Positions 62,724 through 64,000 of a stretch of 64,000 nt of DNA are shown one piece after another. Numbering within the stretch: position 1 is the first letter of the stretch; each line of letters opens with the position of its first letter. Made by a program: the position numbers and the translations under genes. Location of the stretch: positions 3,556,501 to 3,620,500 of the forward strand of contig NZ_CP050063.1 in the NCBI RefSeq assembly GCF_011604685.1. Direction: 5' to 3'. Under the pieces are notes generated by a model. The model did no database searches and had not been told where the DNA came from. It saw nothing but the letters and a program-made list of their open reading frames with translations. This DNA is from Spirosoma aureum. GTDB taxonomy: Bacteria; Bacteroidota; Bacteroidia; Cytophagales; Spirosomataceae.

Positions 62724-63833
62724 ATGGATAAGAAAATTTTATTCCGCGTAGGAGGGGTCGTAATCCTGGCCATTGCCCTCTTTTTCGGGTACAGCGAATT
62801 TCGCTACCTGCAACGTCATGAAACTACCGACGACGCTCAAATTGATGGTGATGTAAACCCGGTAATACCCAAAGCGGGTGGTTATGTGAAGGAAATTCGC
62901 TTCAAAGACAACCAGTTCGTTAAAGAAGGCGATACCCTTATTGTGCTCGACGATGCCGATTATCGCATTCGGGTCGATCAGGCTGAAGCTGCCATGCAAA
63001 GTGCTATGGCTGCTGTCGGGGTTTCCCGTTCGCAGGTAAACGTTGCGTCGGCGACCGTACAAAGCTCGCAGGCAAGTGTACAGACTGCCCGCGACCAGGT
63101 AGCCACAGCCCAGGCTAACGTAGCGGCTGCTCAGGCACGTGCTCGTAAAGCCAATCAGGATTTTGACCGTTATAGCCGACTGCTGGCTGAAAAAACCGTT
63201 CCCCAACAACAGTTTGATGTTGCTCAGGCCGAACGCGATGCCGCTCAGGCTCAACTGCTGGCTGCTCAGGCTCAGTTGCAAACAGCTCAATCGCAGGTAA
63301 ACGCGGCTGGTACACAGACCAGTGTTACAAGTTCGCAGCGTCGGGCCACACAAGGCCAGATTACGGTAGCCCAGTCGACGATTAAACAGCGCCAGGCTGA
63401 TTTAGACATGGCTAAACTGCAACTTTCGTATACGATCGTACGTGCTCCAGCCTCAGGTGTTGTATCGAAGCGTTCCATACAAATCGGGCAACTAGTTCAG
63501 GCAGGTCAGGCTGTATGCTCTGTGGTAGGTAACACTAATCTGTGGGTAACGGCAAACTTTAAAGAAACGCAATTGCATCAGATGGTGCCTGGCCAGACGG
63601 TAGATATCGATGTCGATGCTTTCGGTGGTGAGAAATTGACGGGTCAGGTTGGTTCGTTTGCTGGTGCAACAGGTGCCAAGTTTTCATTACTGCCCCCCGA
63701 CAATGCTACGGGCAACTATGTAAAAGTCGTACAACGCATTCCTGTGCGTATCGAACTGGACAAAAAAAGCCCACTGTACGCTAAACTTCGCCCTGGTATG
63801 AGTGCGACAGTAGCCGTGGATTTACAGAAATAG
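62724..63833 (+). CDS. HlyD/EmrA-type membrane-fusion protein
   Basis: 369 aa with one N-terminal membrane helix (VVILAIALFFGYSEFRY), the family sequence ETTDDAQIDGDVNPVIPKAGGYVKEIRFKDNQFVKEGDTLIVLDD, a long Ala/Gln-rich coiled coil (about residues 85-225), the second lipoyl half YTIVRAPASGVVSKRSIQIGQLVQAG and a beta-barrel end. It bridges the inner-membrane pump and TolC. The rest of the pump gene begins about 107 nt downstream. Confidence 0.94.
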   Translation: MDKKILFRVGGVVILAIALFFGYSEFRYLQRHETTDDAQIDGDVNPVIPKAGGYVKEIRFKDNQFVKEGDTLIVLDDADYRIRVDQAEAAMQSAMAAVGVSRSQVNVASATVQSSQASVQTARDQVATAQANVAAAQARARKANQDFDRYSRLLAEKTVPQQQFDVAQAERDAAQAQLLAAQAQLQTAQSQVNAAGTQTSVTSSQRRATQGQITVAQSTIKQRQADLDMAKLQLSYTIVRAPASGVVSKRSIQIGQLVQAGQAVCSVVGNTNLWVTANFKETQLHQMVPGQTVDIDVDAFGGEKLTGQVGSFAGATGAKFSLLPPDNATGNYVKVVQRIPVRIELDKKSPLYAKLRPGMSATVAVDLQK

Positions 63834-63840
63834 AACCGAC

Positions 63841-63921
63841 TTACAGTATTCCGTCTACCGGTTTTGCCAGACTAACGTTACTTGTTGGTCGTGCTGGACG
63901 ATCGTTAACGGAATACTGTAA
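63841..63921. repeat. 14-bp inverted repeat flanking about 53 nt, inside the efflux operon
   Basis: TTACAGTATTCCGT (63841-63854) and ACGGAATACTGTAA (63908-63921) are perfect inverted copies. Shorter complementary pieces (TAACG/CGTTA, TCGT/ACGA) lie within, so the transcript may fold into a branched stem between the fusion-protein and pump genes. Confidence 0.8.
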
Positions 63922-63940
63922 ACCGTAAACCTTTGGCATT

Positions 63941-64000
63941 ATGAAGTTAGGATTTGATAAATGGATCGTCGTACTTACGGTTACGACAGCCGCCCTGCTG
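63941..64000 (+). CDS. EmrB/QacA-type MFS pump, first 20 codons
   Basis: ATG at 63941 opens MKLGFDKWIVVLTVTTAALL and continues beyond the window. A short charged start followed by a hydrophobic helix fits DHA2-family drug pumps (first helix often ALLExxDxTIVNVALP). Position behind MarR, TolC and EmrA-type genes makes EmrB the expected product, but only 20 codons are visible. Confidence 0.7.
   Translation, partial: MKLGFDKWIVVLTVTTAALL

Overview
The window looks like chromosomal DNA from a Bacteroidota bacterium, probably of the Cytophagales/Spirosoma type. This is inferred from two SusC/SusD pairs, PadR plus MacB/FtsX-type permeases, a TTG-N19-TAnnTTTG promoter of the Bacteroidota kind, weak Shine-Dalgarno sequences and moderate GC. 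I found no rRNA, tRNA, CRISPR array, phage or insertion sequence. The genes are accessory in character: carbohydrate and small-molecule catabolism, signalling and efflux.

Region A (about 0.5-23.6 kb) is the most interesting part. It is a large catabolic locus built as two divergent operons. The leftward operon, read from 12.7 kb down to 0.5 kb, encodes a GH78-like rhamnosidase, a RuBisCO-like protein, a DUF1537 acid-sugar kinase, an Asp/Glu-racemase-fold protein, a BASS-type transporter and a SusC/SusD pair. The rightward operon (13.1-23.6 kb) encodes an L-fucose-isomerase-like enzyme, a two-subunit transketolase, a secreted nucleoside-hydrolase-like DUF1593 protein, a ribose-type ABC importer with a DUF2291 partner, and an FGGY kinase. 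Isomerase, kinase and split transketolase is the known transketolase route for the branched plant pentose D-apiose. DUF1537 kinase plus RuBisCO-like protein is the known lower part of the D-apionate route. My inference is that this is an apiose (or closely related branched-sugar) utilisation locus carrying parts of both routes together with its own uptake and glycosidase functions. The dehydrogenase, lactonase and oxidoisomerase of the oxidative route are not in the window.

Region B (23.6-38 kb) is mixed: a TetR regulator divergent from a stand-alone FabF-type ketosynthase, a small lipoprotein, a PadR/ABC-permease pair, a large lipoprotein dehydrogenase-like propeller with HEAT repeats and cytochrome c, an alpha/beta-hydrolase, a DUF892 ferritin-like protein, an acidic low-complexity protein, a short-chain dehydrogenase and a histone-deacetylase-family hydrolase.

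Region C (38.4-53.8 kb) has a second SusC/SusD pair, a propeller sensor histidine kinase with its LuxR-type response regulator, then an HpcH-type aldolase, an ATP-dependent hydantoinase pair (HyuA/HyuB), a methyltransferase with an unfamiliar N-terminal half and a small helical protein. The last five may form one unexplained pathway.

Region D (54-64 kb) has a probably highly expressed outer-membrane protein with a cysteine-containing C-terminal part, two small orphan proteins, a GH3 beta-glucosidase and a MarR-controlled tripartite efflux operon (TolC, HlyD/EmrA and the first codons of an EmrB-type gene) cut by the window edge.

A structural theme is a set of very long perfect intergenic hairpins (26-28 bp arms, loops of 1-12 nt) at about 35.0, 43.1 and 56.4 kb. 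Their arms are unrelated in sequence.
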